From Paenibacillus monticola (lineage in GTDB: Bacteria > Bacillota > Bacilli > Paenibacillales > Paenibacillaceae): a stretch of DNA of 64,000 nt. Where the stretch lies: the NCBI RefSeq assembly GCF_009664975.1, contig NZ_WJXB01000002.1, positions 806,001-870,000 of the forward strand. The letters run 5' to 3'. Below are positions 9,496 to 18,491 of the stretch, piece by piece (within the stretch, counting starts at the first letter, position 1; the number at the start of each line of letters is the position of its first letter). Both the position numbers and the translations under genes were made by a program. The notes under the pieces are model-generated. The model did no database searches. It was not told where the DNA came from and saw only the letters and a list, made by a program, of their open reading frames with translations.

Positions 9496-10012
9496 GGACA
9501 TCCTACAGGGATTGAAGTTAGTTGAAACACGAGTTCAGAAGAACCGTTATATTTTGTAGGCTCTAGCTCAAAATCAGGGGTTGACCTAGTGTACCACATT
9601 AGGAAGCTTGTTGAGCGTAAAGAGAGCGCAAGCTTAGGAACCGGACTGAAAAGCCCCTATTTGCTCGAAATCAGGTGATTTGGGAATTTGACGGACTCCA
9701 GCGACACTATTGACCCCATTCCCTCCCAAAAGAGCCTGTTATTGATTCAATAACGTCTTCTGTGTCCGCTTCATGTTCCCCATATCCCCTCAAAAGTAAA
9801 ATAGCAGCTATACAGTCCGCTAGGGTTAGCTCCAACTATTCAGGCTTTGCATGTTTGCCTATTTGTTTGCTCGTTCGAGTTCGTCAACCACAAATTTCGG
9901 TTTTGCGTCATTTTAAAAATAGACTATCCTCACTTAGTAAAAGCCGAGGATAGTCTATTTGGCAGGTACAATTCAGGCCTTACACAGTGGCGATCTTCCC
10001 CCAATAAATCTG
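9496..10012. other. Intergenic region between ytpI and ytoI
   Basis: About 517 bp between convergent genes. No credible gene is seen. It contains a 7-bp inverted repeat (GTTATTG and CAATAAC at about 9738-9754) and the strong ytoI terminator (9917-9960). The rest looks like degenerate intergenic sequence, possibly a dispersed repeat of this genome, which cannot be tested here. Confidence 0.5.
9917..9960 (-). terminator. Rho-independent terminator after ytoI
   Basis: Perfect 15-bp stem: AAATAGACTATCCTC at 9917-9931 and GAGGATAGTCTATTT at 9946-9960. On the minus strand it continues into a T-run, so it ends ytoI transcription. Confidence 0.9.
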
Positions 10013-11347
10013 CTATCCGTAGTCAATGGACTGCAGCATTAATACAGACTTGCCTACCAGTGTATCCAGATGGCTAATTTCAATTTCCAGTTTGCACGTC
10101 CGACGGCTAATCTCAAGCAACTTCGGCATGACAATGACGGAGTGTTCAATCTGGACTGGCCGGATAAAATAGGTAGACATGTTGTCCAGCACATAATCGT
10201 TTCCTGTCAGGTCCTTAGCCGCCTTGAATGCAGCAAGAGTCATCAGCGTAGAAAGTACACCTTCTGAAATCGTCCCAAGGTCAGTCGCCATCTGTGGTGT
10301 AATGAAGCCATGAAAGAATAACTTGCCATTCTCATCCCGTTCATCCGCGAAACCATTCCAGATCAGATGATCGAACGTCTCACCCAGTTGAGGCTGATTG
10401 CGGACATCACGCAGACTTTGCAGCACCTCTTTGCGTGTAAGGGAGCCAACTAATTTCCGGTTGCGGTCCACGATCGGTAGGAAATCAATACCTTCCCACA
10501 TCATGATCTGGGCGGCCGAAGCCAGCGACGTTTGCAGCACCGCAGTAATTGGACTGCGAATCATGGCTTTTTCAATACTCTGCCCCTCCATGAGGTCTTC
10601 TACATCACGGCGGCCGATGATCCCGATGACCCGATTCCATTCATCCGTTACGGGGAAACGCTGCTCGCCAGTTTCAAGTGACAACTGGCGCAGCTCTGCG
10701 ACAGTGCTTGCTATCTTTAATGTATTCATACGGGGCTTGCTATCGACAATATCCTCAACCAGCATAATCTTCTTCTTAATCAGCCGGTCAAAAATTGCCC
10801 GGTTAATCATCGAAGCTACTGTAAACGTGTCGTGTCTTGAGGAGATGACTGGTAAATCCAGCTCATCTGCCAGCGTCTTTACATCACGGCTTGTACCAAA
10901 ACCACCCGTAACCAGAACCCCAGCCCCCTGTTCCAGTGCAAGCGAGTGCACGTCGTCACGGTTACCCACAATCAACAGACTATCAGCATCAATATAACGA
11001 ATCATGGCGTCAACCTTCATGGCCCCGATTACATATTTATGAAGATGTTTAGTCAGACCGTTGGCTCCACCCAGAACATGACCCTCAACAATGTCTACCA
11101 CATCTCCAAATGTAAGCTGCTCTGAAATATTGCGGGGCGTCTTCTCCACCCGAACTGTCCCGATTCGTTCCTTCGTAATCACGATTCCGAGATTCTCCGC
11201 TTCTTTAACTGCTCGATAAGCAGTACCCTCACTGACTCCCATTTCTTTTGCCAGCTTGCGGACGGATATCTTGGTGCTAACCTTAAGACTTTCAATGTGC
11301 TGCAGCAGTTGCTCATGTTTGGTAATCGTATCGACTTGACCTTCCAA
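10013..11347 (-). CDS. ytoI: YtoI-type protein: HTH, DRTGG, tandem CBS, hotdog thioesterase
   Basis: A 444-residue multidomain protein. An N-terminal winged-helix region (residues about 5-60, KISVRKLAKEMGVSEGTAYRAVKEAE) is followed by a DRTGG domain (about 75-185), two CBS domains (about 195-310; VIGIIGRRDVEDLM and LVGSLTRKEVLQ), which usually bind adenine nucleotides, and a C-terminal MaoC/PaaI-like hotdog domain (about 335-440, MATDLGTISEGVLSTLMTLAA). This is the domain order of Bacillus YtoI, thought to be a nucleotide-responsive regulator; its ligand and targets are unknown. The start is TTG, with GGAGGTG 6 bases upstream. Conserved neighbour ytpI supports the call. Confidence 0.88.
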   Translation of the reverse strand: MEGQVDTITKHEQLLQHIESLKVSTKISVRKLAKEMGVSEGTAYRAVKEAENLGIVITKERIGTVRVEKTPRNISEQLTFGDVVDIVEGHVLGGANGLTKHLHKYVIGAMKVDAMIRYIDADSLLIVGNRDDVHSLALEQGAGVLVTGGFGTSRDVKTLADELDLPVISSRHDTFTVASMINRAIFDRLIKKKIMLVEDIVDSKPRMNTLKIASTVAELRQLSLETGEQRFPVTDEWNRVIGIIGRRDVEDLMEGQSIEKAMIRSPITAVLQTSLASAAQIMMWEGIDFLPIVDRNRKLVGSLTRKEVLQSLRDVRNQPQLGETFDHLIWNGFADERDENGKLFFHGFITPQMATDLGTISEGVLSTLMTLAAFKAAKDLTGNDYVLDNMSTYFIRPVQIEHSVIVMPKLLEISRRTCKLEIEISHLDTLVGKSVLMLQSIDYG

Positions 11348-11439
11348 CTGTTACACCTCCATGCTCCGATCTGTACTATACTGTACTCATTATAACGGAG
11401 AGAATAGCTCAGTACAACAGATTATCGGGCCAATAGTTG

Positions 11440-11490
11440 GAGAAAATAAAGAAACCCCTGTTCCGCCAAAAAACAGCGAATTCAGGGATT
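11440..11490 (-). terminator. Probable terminator after the two-TM protein gene
   Basis: On the minus strand CCCTG (arm at 11483-11487) pairs with CAGGG (11455-11460) with partial inner pairing, and is followed by a T-rich stretch. Confidence 0.55.
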
Positions 11491-11520
11491 ATTTATGTTT
11501 CTTGTCAATTGAATATCTGC

Positions 11521-11802
11521 TTATCTTTGCGTAACCCGGCCCTCTTCACTCCACTTGCCCGGCCACTGCTCGAGCTTGTGTTTGCGTACAGCTTCCAGCC
11601 GCTTGGCCTTCTCCTCATCCACACCGATAATGAAATGCAAATGGGCGGCAATCACCAAAAAAGCGAAGATTGACCAGACCACACCAAAACCGAATACCCA
11701 GCTCGGCCCATTCGCGAGTGACAGCCTTGGCATTGCATACACGAGCATGGCCAGGGCCACCAGCAGATATACCCCATGCTTGAACTTATTTCTTTTTCTC
11801 AT
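11521..11802 (-). CDS. Small two-TM membrane protein, unknown function
   Basis: 93 residues. A basic N-terminus (MRKRNKFKHG) leads into two hydrophobic segments, VYLLVALAMLVYAMPRLSLA and WVFGFGVVWSIFAFLVIAAHL, and then a soluble, charged C-terminal tail (VDEEKAKRLEAVRKHKLEQW). The positive-inside rule puts both ends in the cytoplasm. AAGGAG lies 9 bases upstream of the ATG. I do not recognise the family. It is flanked by ytoI on the same strand, with its own terminator. Confidence 0.7.
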   Translation of the reverse strand: MRKRNKFKHGVYLLVALAMLVYAMPRLSLANGPSWVFGFGVVWSIFAFLVIAAHLHFIIGVDEEKAKRLEAVRKHKLEQWPGKWSEEGRVTQR

Positions 11803-12009
11803 TTGGGACAGCTCCTTCTGGAAAGATGATTCATGTGGAATCTATATCTCTACTCTATGAACGTTGTTCTTGAAATATGAGACAAGTCCAGGAAAATTAT
11901 GAATGCACATTTGGTATTTTAGCGCCTTGTAGTTCATTTACAGGCATTTATATGGAATATACTGCTTATATATGAGATGATTGCTTTATTCTGGGGAGGC
12001 GACTTTGAA

Positions 12010-12585
12010 TTGAATAATGCATTTAATCATACTCAATATACAATCCGCAAAAAAGTATTCTCTGTTCTAGGAGCAAAGCTGCATATTTATGATAGTTCGG
12101 AGGAGCTCGTTCTCTATTCGCAAATGAAGGCTTTCAAAATAAAAGAGGATATTGCCTTGTTCACCGATGAGAGCATGAATAAAGAGCTTTTACGTATCAA
12201 GGCCCGCAGCATCATTGACTTTGGGGCTACTTATGATGTGGTAGATTCGGAAACTGGGGAACATGTCGGCGCTCTTCGCCGCAAAGGACTCAAATCAATT
12301 CTGATAGATGAATGGATAATACTAGACAAAAATGACCAGGAAATTGGGAAAATAAAGGAAAATAATGTTGCTCTGGCTCTGCTGCGGCGCTTTATCAGCT
12401 TCATCCCCCAGAGCTATAAGGTGGAGATGGACGGAAACAGCATTCCGATCTTCAAACAGAACTTCAATCCGTTCGTTACCAAAATCATTGCCGACTTCTC
12501 CGAGGATCAGAAGAGACGGCTGGATCGGCGTCTAGGTCTGGCTGCGGGTATTCTGCTCTGTGTAATCGAAGGCAAGCAGGATTAG
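12010..12585 (+). CDS. LURP-one-related / tubby-like C-terminal domain protein
   Basis: About 191 residues. The pattern of short beta strands and phrases such as YTIRKKVFSVLGAKLHIYD, LLRIKARSIIDFGATYDVVD, VGALRRKGLKSILIDEWIIL and IGKIKENNVALALLRRF fits the LURP-one-related family, a tubby-like beta barrel with a buried C-terminal helix. Family members are proposed to bind membrane lipids; no role is established here. I choose a TTG start at 12010 because GGGGAGG lies 10 bases upstream; the in-frame ATG at 11977 has no ribosome site. Confidence 0.7.
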   Translation: MNNAFNHTQYTIRKKVFSVLGAKLHIYDSSEELVLYSQMKAFKIKEDIALFTDESMNKELLRIKARSIIDFGATYDVVDSETGEHVGALRRKGLKSILIDEWIILDKNDQEIGKIKENNVALALLRRFISFIPQSYKVEMDGNSIPIFKQNFNPFVTKIIADFSEDQKRRLDRRLGLAAGILLCVIEGKQD

Positions 12586-12676
12586 AAGAGCCGAATTCCT
12601 TTGTGAATACTCTTGCAATTCATTATGCCAGTCCATTGCTCTTATGAGTCAAGGGCTGGAATTTTTTTCGAAAAAA

Positions 12677-12713
12677 AGGTGTTTCTAAAGCCAAGTGGCT
12701 CAAGAAACACCTT
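12677..12713 (-). terminator. Rho-independent terminator after the yheA-like gene
   Basis: Perfect 11-bp stem AAGGTGTTTCT (12677-12687) with AGAAACACCTT (12703-12713), plus an inner AGCCA/TGGCT pair. A seven-T run follows on the minus strand. Confidence 0.9.
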
Positions 12714-12739
12714 CATTTTGTTTATTAGGACAGAATACT

Positions 12740-13081
12740 TTATTGATTGCCATAAAGCTGGGACAAGCTATCCGTAATAATTTTATTTACGTCCTCGATA
12801 ACTACACTTAAGCGGCGCTCCGCATCGAACAAGCGGCGAATGCCAAGGTTCAGATTCAATACCTCGAACAGCTTCTCCATCTTTTCCATTTCCTCCGGTG
12901 GAGGCATCTCTCCAGTCATCATCTGCTGCTGCAAATCTAACTGACTCTGCCGAAAGTTATCCAGCATCCGTTTGCTGTCAGGATCGGCATCCACAAGCTT
13001 CATCGCGCTGGTAATATCCGCGACCTCACTACTCTCTTTAATCGCCCGTGCCAAATCATGTGCTTTGTCATAAACATTCAT
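12740..13081 (-). CDS. yheA: YheA/YmcA/YlbF family protein
   Basis: 113 residues, wholly helical. It starts MNVYDKAHDLARAIKESSE and contains SKRMLDNFRQSQLDLQQQMM, PPPEEMEKMEKLFEVLNLN and RLFDAERRLSVVIEDVNKII, the layout of YheA of B. subtilis. Relatives YlbF and YmcA act with YaaT in RNA turnover and phosphorelay control; YheA itself has no firm function. The start ATG follows AGGAGG at 7 bases. In B. subtilis yheA lies beside the yheC and yheD coat genes, and here it is divergent from a run of yheC/yheD paralogs. Its 5' leader contains a 64-bp tandem repeat. Confidence 0.85.
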   Translation of the reverse strand: MNVYDKAHDLARAIKESSEVADITSAMKLVDADPDSKRMLDNFRQSQLDLQQQMMTGEMPPPEEMEKMEKLFEVLNLNLGIRRLFDAERRLSVVIEDVNKIITDSLSQLYGNQ

Positions 13082-13096
13082 TATGATTCCTCCTAA

Positions 13097-13257
13097 AAGT
13101 TTTGTGAGCATTAGCTTCACTGAGTTACTTCGTACAAAACTGCTTCGTAAGCATACGCTTAAGTTTTGTGAGCATCTGCATCACTGAGTTACTTCGTACA
13201 AAACTGCTTCGTAAGCATACGCTTAAGTTTTGTGAGCATTTGCTCCACTGGGTTACT
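13097..13257. repeat. 64-bp tandem repeat, about 2.5 copies
   Basis: Copies start at 13097, 13161 and 13225, exactly 64 bp apart; the third is partial. Each begins AAGTTTTGTGAGCAT and the first two contain ACTTCGTACAAAACTGCTTC. Within a copy AGTTTTGT and ACAAAACT are inverted, so each can fold into a hairpin. Copies one and two differ only at a few bases near the start. The array begins 5 bp upstream of the yheA ribosome site, in its probable leader. Confidence 0.9.
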
Positions 13258-13426
13258 CCAGATTGCTCGTTTCGTTTGCCCTGTCTGCTTGATTTAATTC
13301 GGCAGGCACGGCTTTTAAAAATATAGGTCAATCACCAAGGGTCAGATGTCTCCATATGATGAATGATATGTAACCCTTAGCTATCAAATTGCCGGCATCA
13401 TGCTGCCTACCGGAAGGAGATCCACG

Positions 13427-14794
13427 ATGTCCCAATTCAAGATCCCGGTCCATACGGTCCACTCGGGCATCCTGCAGGAAAACGCCATAATGCTTGGCGA
13501 CCGATCCATGAAAAGACTCAAAATCCCGGCACACGGAACTGTCCAGCTGGCGTTCGGCTCTTTCCGACAGGAGGTTACCGTCATCCCAGTTCCCAAATCC
13601 GAAAATCTGCGTGTAAGTGAAGGGCTGGCGCGGCGGATCGGTTGGAACCCTCGACAGACACTAGGCGTTTCCTATAACTCAGGAAACCGCACTTTGCGGC
13701 TGGGCCCATTAATTGGAGTGCTAGTAAGTCGCGACCATCCGAATAATCCCGACAGGCTATTTGGCCCGATCACCTTATTTTGCCGGGAATTGACGAATGC
13801 CTGCCATGCACAGGGTGCCTATGTATACTTCTTCACTCCGGAGGCGCTGGAGCAACGCAGCTCTTCCATCCAAGGCTGGGTATACAGTGAGGGCTGGCGG
13901 AAGCTGAGTTTACCTATTGCTGACGTCATCAACAATCGACTCACGACACGCAAAATGGAGAACAAACCTAGCGTACAGCATTTTTTGGCGGATGTAAAAT
14001 CACGCTACGGAACTCATTTCTTCAACGAAAAATTTCTCGACAAGACAGAAGTATTCGAGGCATTGGGCCATGATCCCGCCCTGCAGCGGTATTTGCCGGA
14101 ATCCCATGCCTTAAGCGGCTTCGCCGTCTTAAAAAAGATGTGCAACCACTACCCGAGTGTATTCCTGAAGCCCGTGCGCGGCAGTCTCGGCAAAGGTATT
14201 CTCCGCATTTCTAAGGATGAAGGTGGAAGCTATCGGCTGTTGTCTACTACGCCGCTTGGTACACGCAAACAGATTTATCCCAGTCTCACCAAGCTCTTTC
14301 AGAGCATTACACCCAAGATGAAGAGCACACGTTATCAAATTCAGCAGGGTTTACCTCTGATGGAACTGGGAAGGCGACCCGTAGATTTCCGGGCGCTCGT
14401 GCAGAAGAACGGCACCGGTAAATGGGGGGTTACCTCGATTGTTGCCCGCACGGCCGGAAGCAATAACTTCGTGTCGAATTTAGCCCGAGGTGGCACCTTA
14501 AGCACAGTTCGTGAAGCGATTGGCAAGAGCAGTCTTCCTCCCGGTACGAAGGAAAGCGTGCAGCTACAGCTACCACGTGCAGCCTTGGCCATAGCGCGTG
14601 GTGTTGAAACCTATATTCCCGCTCATTTCGGGGAGCTTGGGATCGACCTAGCGCTGGATCAATCCGGCCGGATCTGGTTGTTGGAAGTTAATTCCAAACC
14701 ATCAAAGAATGATAATACACCGCTTAACGATCAAAAAATAAGACCGTCGGTCAAGCAAATGATTCTGTATTGCCGTTATTTGGCCGGGATATAA
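13427..14794 (+). CDS. YheD-type ATP-grasp protein 1 (spore-coat associated)
   Basis: 455 residues, YheC/YheD family, the longer (YheD-like) form. An N-terminal beta-rich domain (about residues 1-95) leads into LGPLIGVLVS, the usual junction, then a pre-ATP-grasp region ending in VINNRLTTRK, and an ATP-grasp domain with the nucleotide-binding VFLKPVRGSLGKGILRI, the RPVDFRALVQKNG strand and the metal-ligand end DLALDQSGRIWLLEVNSKPS. ATP-grasp enzymes ligate a carboxylate to an amine or thiol through an acyl-phosphate; the substrate of YheC/YheD is unknown, and the Bacillus proteins associate with the spore coat. ATG 13427 follows AAGGAG by 8 bases. It is first in a six-gene run. Confidence 0.87.
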   Translation: MSQFKIPVHTVHSGILQENAIMLGDRSMKRLKIPAHGTVQLAFGSFRQEVTVIPVPKSENLRVSEGLARRIGWNPRQTLGVSYNSGNRTLRLGPLIGVLVSRDHPNNPDRLFGPITLFCRELTNACHAQGAYVYFFTPEALEQRSSSIQGWVYSEGWRKLSLPIADVINNRLTTRKMENKPSVQHFLADVKSRYGTHFFNEKFLDKTEVFEALGHDPALQRYLPESHALSGFAVLKKMCNHYPSVFLKPVRGSLGKGILRISKDEGGSYRLLSTTPLGTRKQIYPSLTKLFQSITPKMKSTRYQIQQGLPLMELGRRPVDFRALVQKNGTGKWGVTSIVARTAGSNNFVSNLARGGTLSTVREAIGKSSLPPGTKESVQLQLPRAALAIARGVETYIPAHFGELGIDLALDQSGRIWLLEVNSKPSKNDNTPLNDQKIRPSVKQMILYCRYLAGI

Positions 14795-14804
14795 GGAGGA
14801 CATT

Positions 14805-15971
14805 ATGACGGAAGCAGCAGTGGGGTTCCTCGGCATTATGACTGGACATCGCCATGGGAATCCACCTATCACAGAACCAGTCTTCTGCAGTCATTTATGT
14901 CGGGCAGCCCCGCTGTATAACCTGGAAGTCCTCGTGTTTCACCCGGATGGGGTAGCGGCAGACGGAAAAACCATAACCGGTTATAGCTGGAAAGACGGGA
15001 GCTGGCAAAGCACCCTCTCCACTCCGCCTGATATAGTGTACAATCGCTGTTTTTACGAAAGTCCGAGAGAACGAAGAACAGCTTCAGCAGCACTCGCCGC
15101 TCTTTCTGAAACATTGCCCTGGTCACGCGGATTGCCCGATAAATGGGGGGTCTATGAAATATTAAGGGAAAACCGCAGAGCAGCTGTGCTCCTGCCTGAA
15201 ACCAAGCTCTATACTGGCAACCGTATTCTGGACATCATGCTCGCGGAAAGAGAATACGGCGTCTTTCTGAAGCCAACGGCTGGTTCACATGGCAAACGAA
15301 CTCTGCACGCAATACTGCAGAACAAAAGCTCTGGGGGTGCAATGAGGATAAAAGGAAGAGATGGGGCTAATACGCCCTTTCAATATATATTCGACACGCA
15401 GGCGGAAGGATTGGAGTGGATTCAGAACTTCATCGGCTCACGCCACTATATTATCCAGCCCTATCTGCACCTAACCAGCAGTGAAAGACAGCCGTTCGAT
15501 GTCCGTGTATTGATGCAAAAAAACGGCCATGGTGCCTGGAGTCTCACCGGTATGGTTGTAAGACTTGGAAGCCAAGGCTCGCTAACCTCGAATCTGCATG
15601 GAGGCGGAACGGCTGTTCCAGTCCTGCCTTTTCTGAAAGCCGAGTATGGCTCTGCTGGAAAATATATTATGGAGGAGATCGCCACAGAAGCAGCACTCCT
15701 GCCTCCCTTGCTGGAAGCCCGATGCGGCAGATTGGGCGAGCTCGGCCTTGATTTCGGTCTCGATCGCGGTGGCCGAATTCATCTACTCGAGGCCAATTCC
15801 AAGCCAGGACGAACGGCGTTCCAATTGACGGGCGACCACCGGGCGCTGCGACTGGCCAATGAGAATCCGCTGCGCTACGCGCGCCATTTGCTGCTCACGC
15901 ACCGGCGGATACCAATCCTGCCTGCGGACAGTTTTTGTTACAAGCAGGAGAATGATAACAATGGTTCCTAA
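14805..15971 (+). CDS. YheC-type ATP-grasp protein 2
   Basis: 388 residues, the shorter (YheC-like) form without the extra N-terminal beta domain: it starts almost directly at VGFLGIMTGHR. Landmarks are DIVYNRCFYESPRE, LPDKWGVYEILRENRR, the ATP-binding VFLKPTAGSHGKRTLHAI, IIQPYLHLTSSERQPFDVRVL, MQKNGHGAWSLTGMV, and DFGLDRGGRIHLLEANSKPG with the expected acidic and Asn metal ligands. GGAGG sits 6 bases before the ATG and only 10 bp separate it from the previous stop, so it is in the same operon. It is clearly diverged from its neighbours, so the copies are old or under diversifying selection. Confidence 0.86.
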   Translation: MTEAAVGFLGIMTGHRHGNPPITEPVFCSHLCRAAPLYNLEVLVFHPDGVAADGKTITGYSWKDGSWQSTLSTPPDIVYNRCFYESPRERRTASAALAALSETLPWSRGLPDKWGVYEILRENRRAAVLLPETKLYTGNRILDIMLAEREYGVFLKPTAGSHGKRTLHAILQNKSSGGAMRIKGRDGANTPFQYIFDTQAEGLEWIQNFIGSRHYIIQPYLHLTSSERQPFDVRVLMQKNGHGAWSLTGMVVRLGSQGSLTSNLHGGGTAVPVLPFLKAEYGSAGKYIMEEIATEAALLPPLLEARCGRLGELGLDFGLDRGGRIHLLEANSKPGRTAFQLTGDHRALRLANENPLRYARHLLLTHRRIPILPADSFCYKQENDNNGS

Positions 15972-15984
15972 GGAGGATTCATCA

Positions 15985-17358
15985 ATGGGTCTCACTTTTT
16001 GCAATGTGCATTTCACCAAGCAGCCTCAAAGAGTTGTATACGTATCGGGTTCGCTGATGAAAAGCTTGAAGCTATCCGGAAAGAAAAATATCCGGCTACG
16101 TCTAGGTAAGGATACGATACCGGCAATGATTAAACCCATCAAGCGAGCCGGCAAGCATATGTTCCTCGCTTCAGGTGTTAAACGAGCGATTAAGGTTCCG
16201 AATACCGGCGGTATCTATCTGCGCAATCTTCAGAATGACGAATTCCAGCTTGGACCACTGGTTGGCGTATTGTCTGATGGGCCAGCTTCTTCAGCCCAGC
16301 CTTTCGGCTCCCGCACGGGCTTTATTAAACAGTTGCTGCAAGAGGGAAGTAACAAATGTTATATTTTTGCATTTATGCCGCGTGACATCGACTGGCAACA
16401 AGAGCAGGTATATGGCTACTTTCTGACCGGAAGCGGCAAGTTCGAACGCAAAATGGTCCCCCTGCCTGATGTTGTATATAACCGTCTACCCAGCCGAAGG
16501 GCCGAGACCTCACCCTATATAAACCAGCTCCGCGAACGATTTATGCGTAAGAAGATTCCTTATTTCAACTGGAGCTTTTTTAATAAATCGGATATTTACC
16601 GGCTTCTGGAAAATGACGGTGTAGCAAACAGTTTTGTGCCTGAAACGATTAGCAATCCGAGCACGGATAAAATGCGAGATATGCTGGACCGCCATCATTT
16701 CGTCTATTACAAACCTTCGGCGGGCAGTCTTGGACATGGGATCTACCGGCTTACCTATTTGCCAAAAAAGGGCTATTTCGCCCGTTATCGCCGGGATGGC
16801 AAGAATGTACTGCTGCGCTTTGCAAGCTTTGACAGCCTGATGCGTATGCTGCGGGGCCGGCATGGTCATAGTCTGCAGAATTATGTTGTTCAACAAGGAA
16901 TCAGGCTGATCGAAATTGATGGTTGCCCTATCGATTTCCGCTTCCATATGCATAAGAATGGTAGCAATCAATGGGTCGTTGTCGGCATCGGTGCCAAGAA
17001 GGCGGGCCGGGGGAGCGTCACGACTCACCTTAAAAATGGTGGAGCCCTGCTTACCCCGCAACAGGCACTTGGTCGTGTATTCGGTGCCAGAGCTGACGAA
17101 GTGCTGCAGCGAGCCAAAGTAACAGCCGTTAAGCTGGCAGAATCGCTTGAGATTCAGCATCGGCACTTGTTGGGTGAAATTGGCTTTGACCTTGGGATTG
17201 ATCAGGATGAAGATATCTGGATGTTCGAAGCCAATGCTAAACCGGGACGCTCTATTTTCCGTCACCCTTCCCTGCGTGCTGAGGGCAAAGCTTCCATCGA
17301 GCATATTTTGGAGCATTGTCTGTATCTCAGCAAATTCCGCAGGAGGGATGACATGTGA
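15985..17358 (+). CDS. YheD-type ATP-grasp protein 3
   Basis: 457 residues, the second long form in this run. The N-terminal domain (MGLTFCNVHFTKQPQRVVYV, about residues 1-92) precedes QLGPLVGVLSDG. The ATP-grasp domain has FVYYKPSAGSLGHGIYRL (the usual LxKP is YYKP, so the lysine is kept), YVVQQGIRLIEIDGCPIDFR, and DLGIDQDEDIWMFEANAKPG. GGAGG lies 8 bases before ATG 15985. An in-frame frame upstream of this start overlaps the preceding gene and is rejected because it has no site. The stop overlaps the next start (ATGTGA), giving translational coupling. Confidence 0.86.
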   Translation: MGLTFCNVHFTKQPQRVVYVSGSLMKSLKLSGKKNIRLRLGKDTIPAMIKPIKRAGKHMFLASGVKRAIKVPNTGGIYLRNLQNDEFQLGPLVGVLSDGPASSAQPFGSRTGFIKQLLQEGSNKCYIFAFMPRDIDWQQEQVYGYFLTGSGKFERKMVPLPDVVYNRLPSRRAETSPYINQLRERFMRKKIPYFNWSFFNKSDIYRLLENDGVANSFVPETISNPSTDKMRDMLDRHHFVYYKPSAGSLGHGIYRLTYLPKKGYFARYRRDGKNVLLRFASFDSLMRMLRGRHGHSLQNYVVQQGIRLIEIDGCPIDFRFHMHKNGSNQWVVVGIGAKKAGRGSVTTHLKNGGALLTPQQALGRVFGARADEVLQRAKVTAVKLAESLEIQHRHLLGEIGFDLGIDQDEDIWMFEANAKPGRSIFRHPSLRAEGKASIEHILEHCLYLSKFRRRDDM

Positions 17359-18467
17359 ATACCCGCATTCCTGACGGCAGCAAACCTGTAATCGCCATAT
17401 TGACAACCAGTGATAAACAAAGGCAATTTTGCGGAAACCGTAATAATTTCCGGGATATCATCCGCACTGGAAAAGAATTGGGATACCTAGTGTATGTAGT
17501 CACGGTCCGCGATCTAAAGCTGGATGAGCGGATCGTGAACGGCTATGTCCCTTCGCCTAGCGGCAGGGTATGGTATAACATCCCGGTACCGCTGCCGCAG
17601 ATCATCTATAATCGGATTCCTACCCGGGAAAGAGAAGAGAGGGAGCCTGTTGTCCGCAAAATAGCTCAATGTCTGGAGCATCCAGATATGCATCTATACA
17701 ATCCGTTCTTTTTCAATAAATGGGACTTATTTGAATGGCTGAAAGGGTCGCGTGCGACGACTAAGCATATTCCCAAAACCAGACGTCTGCGCAGCTCTAA
17801 TACGCTCACGACTATGTTGAAGAATCATGCCAGCCTGTACCTGAAACCGGAGGACGGCAAAGCAGGCAAAGGGATTATGCGGCTTAGGTACAGAAGCGAT
17901 GTTAGCTTGCCCTACCGTTTACAAATCCAAAGCGACAAAAGAAATCTGACTTACAAGGCGGCCTCCATGGACCGCCTCTGGGCACGCATCGGCAAAGAGA
18001 AAGGGGCAACCCACTATATCGTGCAACAGGCGATTGAGCTGGCAACACATCGTGGCCGCCCATTTGACCTGCGTGTATTGCTGCAAAAGAATGGTAGAGG
18101 AGCCTGGGCTGTAACTGGCATCGGTGCACGGTTGGCCGGAGCCCGTAGCATCACCACCCATGTACCGCGAGGTGGCAGCATTGAGGAGCCCGCCAGCATG
18201 CTGGAAGGAACCTTTGGTCCCGAACGGGCAGCTACTATTCTGAAAAATGTCCCTACAACTGCCTTGCTGATCGCTCGACAGATCGAGCGTGCATCTGATT
18301 CCATTCTCGGAGAGATGTCCATGGACCTTGGGGTAGATGAAGAAGGAGGCCTCTGGTTCTTTGAGGCCAACTCCCGGCCAATGAAATTTGATGAACCGGC
18401 TATCCGTAAATTGTCACTGGAACGAATCTTTCAATACAGCCAGCATTTAGCCCGCCAACCCAAGTAG
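17355..18467 (+). CDS. YheC-type ATP-grasp protein 4
   Basis: 370 residues, short form. It starts at GTG, overlapping the previous stop by 4 bases, with AGGAGGG 7 bases upstream. Features in order: PVIAILTTSDKQRQFCGNRN, QIIYNRIPTRERE, FFNKWDLFEWLKGS, LYLKPEDGKAGKGIMRLRY (ATP-binding loop), YIVQQAIELATHRGRPFDL, LLQKNGRGAWAVTGIGARLA, and SMDLGVDEEGGLWFFEANSR with the metal ligands. Same unknown ligase-type role as its neighbours; their tight packing suggests the products are made together and may act in sequence or form a complex. Confidence 0.86.
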   Translation: MNTRIPDGSKPVIAILTTSDKQRQFCGNRNNFRDIIRTGKELGYLVYVVTVRDLKLDERIVNGYVPSPSGRVWYNIPVPLPQIIYNRIPTREREEREPVVRKIAQCLEHPDMHLYNPFFFNKWDLFEWLKGSRATTKHIPKTRRLRSSNTLTTMLKNHASLYLKPEDGKAGKGIMRLRYRSDVSLPYRLQIQSDKRNLTYKAASMDRLWARIGKEKGATHYIVQQAIELATHRGRPFDLRVLLQKNGRGAWAVTGIGARLAGARSITTHVPRGGSIEEPASMLEGTFGPERAATILKNVPTTALLIARQIERASDSILGEMSMDLGVDEEGGLWFFEANSRPMKFDEPAIRKLSLERIFQYSQHLARQPK

Positions 18468-18491
18468 AAACTGTAAAGGAAGTGACGATGC

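Noticed and set aside
13097..13257. CRISPR array
   Set aside because: The unit is one continuous 64-bp tandem repeat with no unique spacers and no cas genes nearby.
16510..17406. Long open frame of 298 codons on the minus strand inside the third ATP-grasp gene
   Set aside because: It is antisense to a well-supported gene, has no ribosome site or recognisable motifs, and has the composition expected of a shadow frame.
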